A DNA stretch of 8,895 bases from an uncultured Colwellia sp. Its GTDB lineage: Bacteria > Pseudomonadota > Gammaproteobacteria > Enterobacterales > Alteromonadaceae. Each line of letters starts with the position of its first letter. The stretch's first letter is position 1. The translations under genes were made by a program, and so were the position numbers. The stretch is taken from positions 1-8,895 of the forward strand of contig CAJWBY010000175.1 of assembly GCA_913020705.1 (NCBI GenBank), read 5' to 3'. A model generated the notes under the pieces. It did not search any database, was not told the origin of the DNA, and saw only the letters and a list, made by a program, of their open reading frames with translations. This document shows positions 8,103 through 8,895 of the stretch, in pieces.

Positions 8103-8530
8103 AACTTTACTTGTCTACATGTTTGTTTAAATGGATGACCTTCTTTCATTTTCTGAATTTCTCGACCACGGCCCATTAAAAAAGTTTGTTGCTATCTTTG
8201 TAAGAGATTTATTTTTTTCCTAAACGACAATTTTTTTATGAGAGCTAATCTTCTAAATATCTTAAGACATATAGACCTCTCATGTTCTTATGATTTAGTG
8301 AAAGGAGACTATCTTAATAAAGCAAGCTATGTGATCTGGGGTTATCTTGATCGAGGAAAAGAAAATATTCGTGATTGCTGTAACAAGTGTTCAATTCAAT
8401 TTAAAAAAATATCATACATCTGGTCACTCAGATATTAAAGGGATGAAAGATGGAGCATGGTGGGATGCTTAATACGACCGAATATCAAATTAACCGCTTT
8501 GAGCCAGTCAATAAATGGTGATACATCACT
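7995..8530. other. Unrecognised, apparently decayed segment downstream of the pomB break
   Basis: No intact gene is recognised here. A plus-strand frame at 8238-8438 has 66 codons, beginning MRANLLNILRHIDLSC, but no Shine-Dalgarno and no recognised relatives. A different plus frame at 8335-8472 looks more protein-like near its end. A minus-strand frame at 8078-8176 encodes 32 residues (MGRGREIQKMKEGHPFKQTC...), also without a ribosome site. The close packing of short orphan frames on both strands is what gene fragments look like. I found no flanking direct repeats or inverted repeats that would mark an insertion sequence. Confidence 0.5.
8335..8472 (+). pseudogene. Possible 3' fragment of an unknown gene
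   Basis: After a TGA at 8332-8334, this frame stays open for 45 residues. It has a hydrophobic strand-like part, KKIFVIAVTSVQFNL, followed by KKYHTSGHSDIKG and a C-terminus DGAWWDA. Composition and codon use look like coding sequence, yet there is no start codon with a ribosome site. It overlaps the 8238-8438 frame in a different register, so a single frameshift could join the two into one broken gene. I do not recognise the family and give no function. Confidence 0.25.
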
Positions 8531-8766
8531 TCAACGACTAACTGCCACAAAGGCCTTTATCTTATCAAATGACAAGTGATCGCCACCGTCTTTGCCATAA
8601 TAAATACTGTCAATCACACCATTCTCATCTACTAAAAAAATCAAGGGGTCAGCCAGCTTGAAAATAAAAAACCGATGCTGCCAGTCAAATCAAGTTGGCT
8701 GGTCGAGTAGATGGGTTCTCCTGATAAGCGAGTCAATGATTTGATAATACTTTTATTGTCACTTCG
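8531..8766 (-). pseudogene. Frameshifted C-terminal part of a peroxiredoxin / AhpC-TSA-like protein
   Basis: On the minus strand two overlapping frames together read like the C-terminal half of a thioredoxin-fold protein. The first (8766 to 8641) gives DNKSIIKSLTRLSGEPIYST and continues with LDLTGSIGF. The second (8689 to 8531) gives FKLADPLIFLVDENGVIDSI, then YYGKDGGDHLSFDKIKAFV and a stop. Adding one T to the six-base T run at 8671-8666 (minus-strand sense) fuses them in frame as GSIGFFIFKLADPLIFLVDENG. The strand pattern PLIFLVDENGxI with a YGKD segment is characteristic of AhpC/TSA and Redoxin domains. The N-terminal half with the peroxidatic cysteine is absent: the frame is closed by a TAG at 8769-8767, and intron-like sequence lies beyond. 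The fragment is non-functional as read. Family assignment is moderate. Confidence 0.55.
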
Positions 8767-8769
8767 CTA

Positions 8770-8895
8770 CACGTAGCTACCATGTGCTTTCTAACCATTG
8801 CTTTTCTCATCAGTTGCGTACCACGCCCCTCTCAGAACCGTGCTTGCGCTATTTACGCACACGGCTCCTCGACAACACTCTTCACCTTGAAGCAG
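8770..8895 (-). mobile_element. 3' remnant of a group II intron, cut by the window edge
   Basis: The domain V hairpin at 8835-8867 places the 3' end of a group II intron here, running right to left. The intron body and any reverse transcriptase gene would lie beyond 8895. After domain V the minus strand reads TGAGAGGGGCGTGG, like the 5' strand of domain VI. I cannot find its matching 3' strand or a standard intron end before the peroxiredoxin-like fragment begins near 8766. The left boundary is therefore approximate, and the intron may be truncated at its 3' end. The 28 bases right of domain V show no recognisable maturase coding. Confidence 0.5.
8835..8867 (-). ncRNA. Group II intron domain V
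   Basis: Read on the minus strand, this 33-base hairpin has the hallmarks of the catalytic domain V. It starts GAGCCGTG, pairs with the closing CACGGTTC (including the G-U pair at the third position and the AGC catalytic triad), and has a two-base AG bulge and a distal stem TGCGT/GCGCA. The loop is AAATA, not the usual GNRA tetraloop, and the domain is one base shorter than the common 34. The domain can fold but may be divergent or decayed. Confidence 0.7.

Noticed and set aside
8518..8529. Palindrome GTGATACATCAC beside the peroxiredoxin-like stop
   Set aside because: A five-base-pair stem with a two-base loop and no T-run is too weak to call a terminator.
7990..8895. Complete insertion sequence or CRISPR array in the right-hand segment
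   Set aside because: I saw no transposase, terminal inverted repeats, target duplication or regularly spaced repeats.

Overview
The window looks like the chromosome of a marine, AT-rich gammaproteobacterium of the order Alteromonadales, close to Colwellia or Thalassotalea. The reasons are protein resemblance recalled from memory, the combination nrdR–rib genes / xseB–ispA–dxs / pomAB seen around this locus in Shewanella, Vibrio and Colwellia, and the sodium-type (PomA/PomB) flagellar stator. This is inference, since no database search was possible.

Layout. (1) Positions 16-3467, plus strand: nrdR, ribD, ribE and a ribB-type gene are tightly packed as one operon, closed by a strong hairpin at 3480-3514. 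Together they give a repressor of ribonucleotide reductase genes and most of riboflavin synthesis: deaminase/reductase RibD, DHBP synthase, and riboflavin synthase. The last gene is the RibBX form, with a DHBP synthase fused to a GTP cyclohydrolase II-like domain that has lost its zinc and catalytic residues. GTP cyclohydrolase II (ribA) must therefore come from elsewhere, and so must lumazine synthase (ribH), which usually follows directly. (2) Positions 3564-6630, minus strand: xseB–ispA–dxs, an operon for the small subunit of exonuclease VII, farnesyl diphosphate synthase and DXP synthase. The last two act at the two ends of isoprenoid precursor supply. It converges on the rib operon. (3) Positions 6631-7085: a 455-base AT-rich divergent intergenic region. 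It holds a candidate extended −10 promoter for xseB, a good candidate sigma-28 (FliA) flagellar promoter for pomA, and a palindromic leader just before the pomA ribosome binding site. (4) Positions 7086-7853: intact pomA, followed by the start of pomB.

The last 900 bases are different. pomB loses similarity to its family at about 7995, right after its transmembrane helix, and stops at 8102 without its periplasmic OmpA-like domain. From there to 8895 there is no intact recognisable gene. The stretch holds short orphan reading frames, a frameshifted 3' part of a peroxiredoxin/AhpC-TSA-like gene (8531-8766, minus) and, at the right edge, a domain V hairpin of a group II intron on the minus strand (8835-8867). 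I read this as a rearrangement breakpoint plus decayed mobile-element debris. It would leave the PomA stator without a functional PomB partner unless another copy exists. I did not find a convincing new biological system. The most useful observations are the broken stator operon with an apparently intact flagellar promoter and structured leader, and the missing ribH-nusB-thiL-pgpA block.
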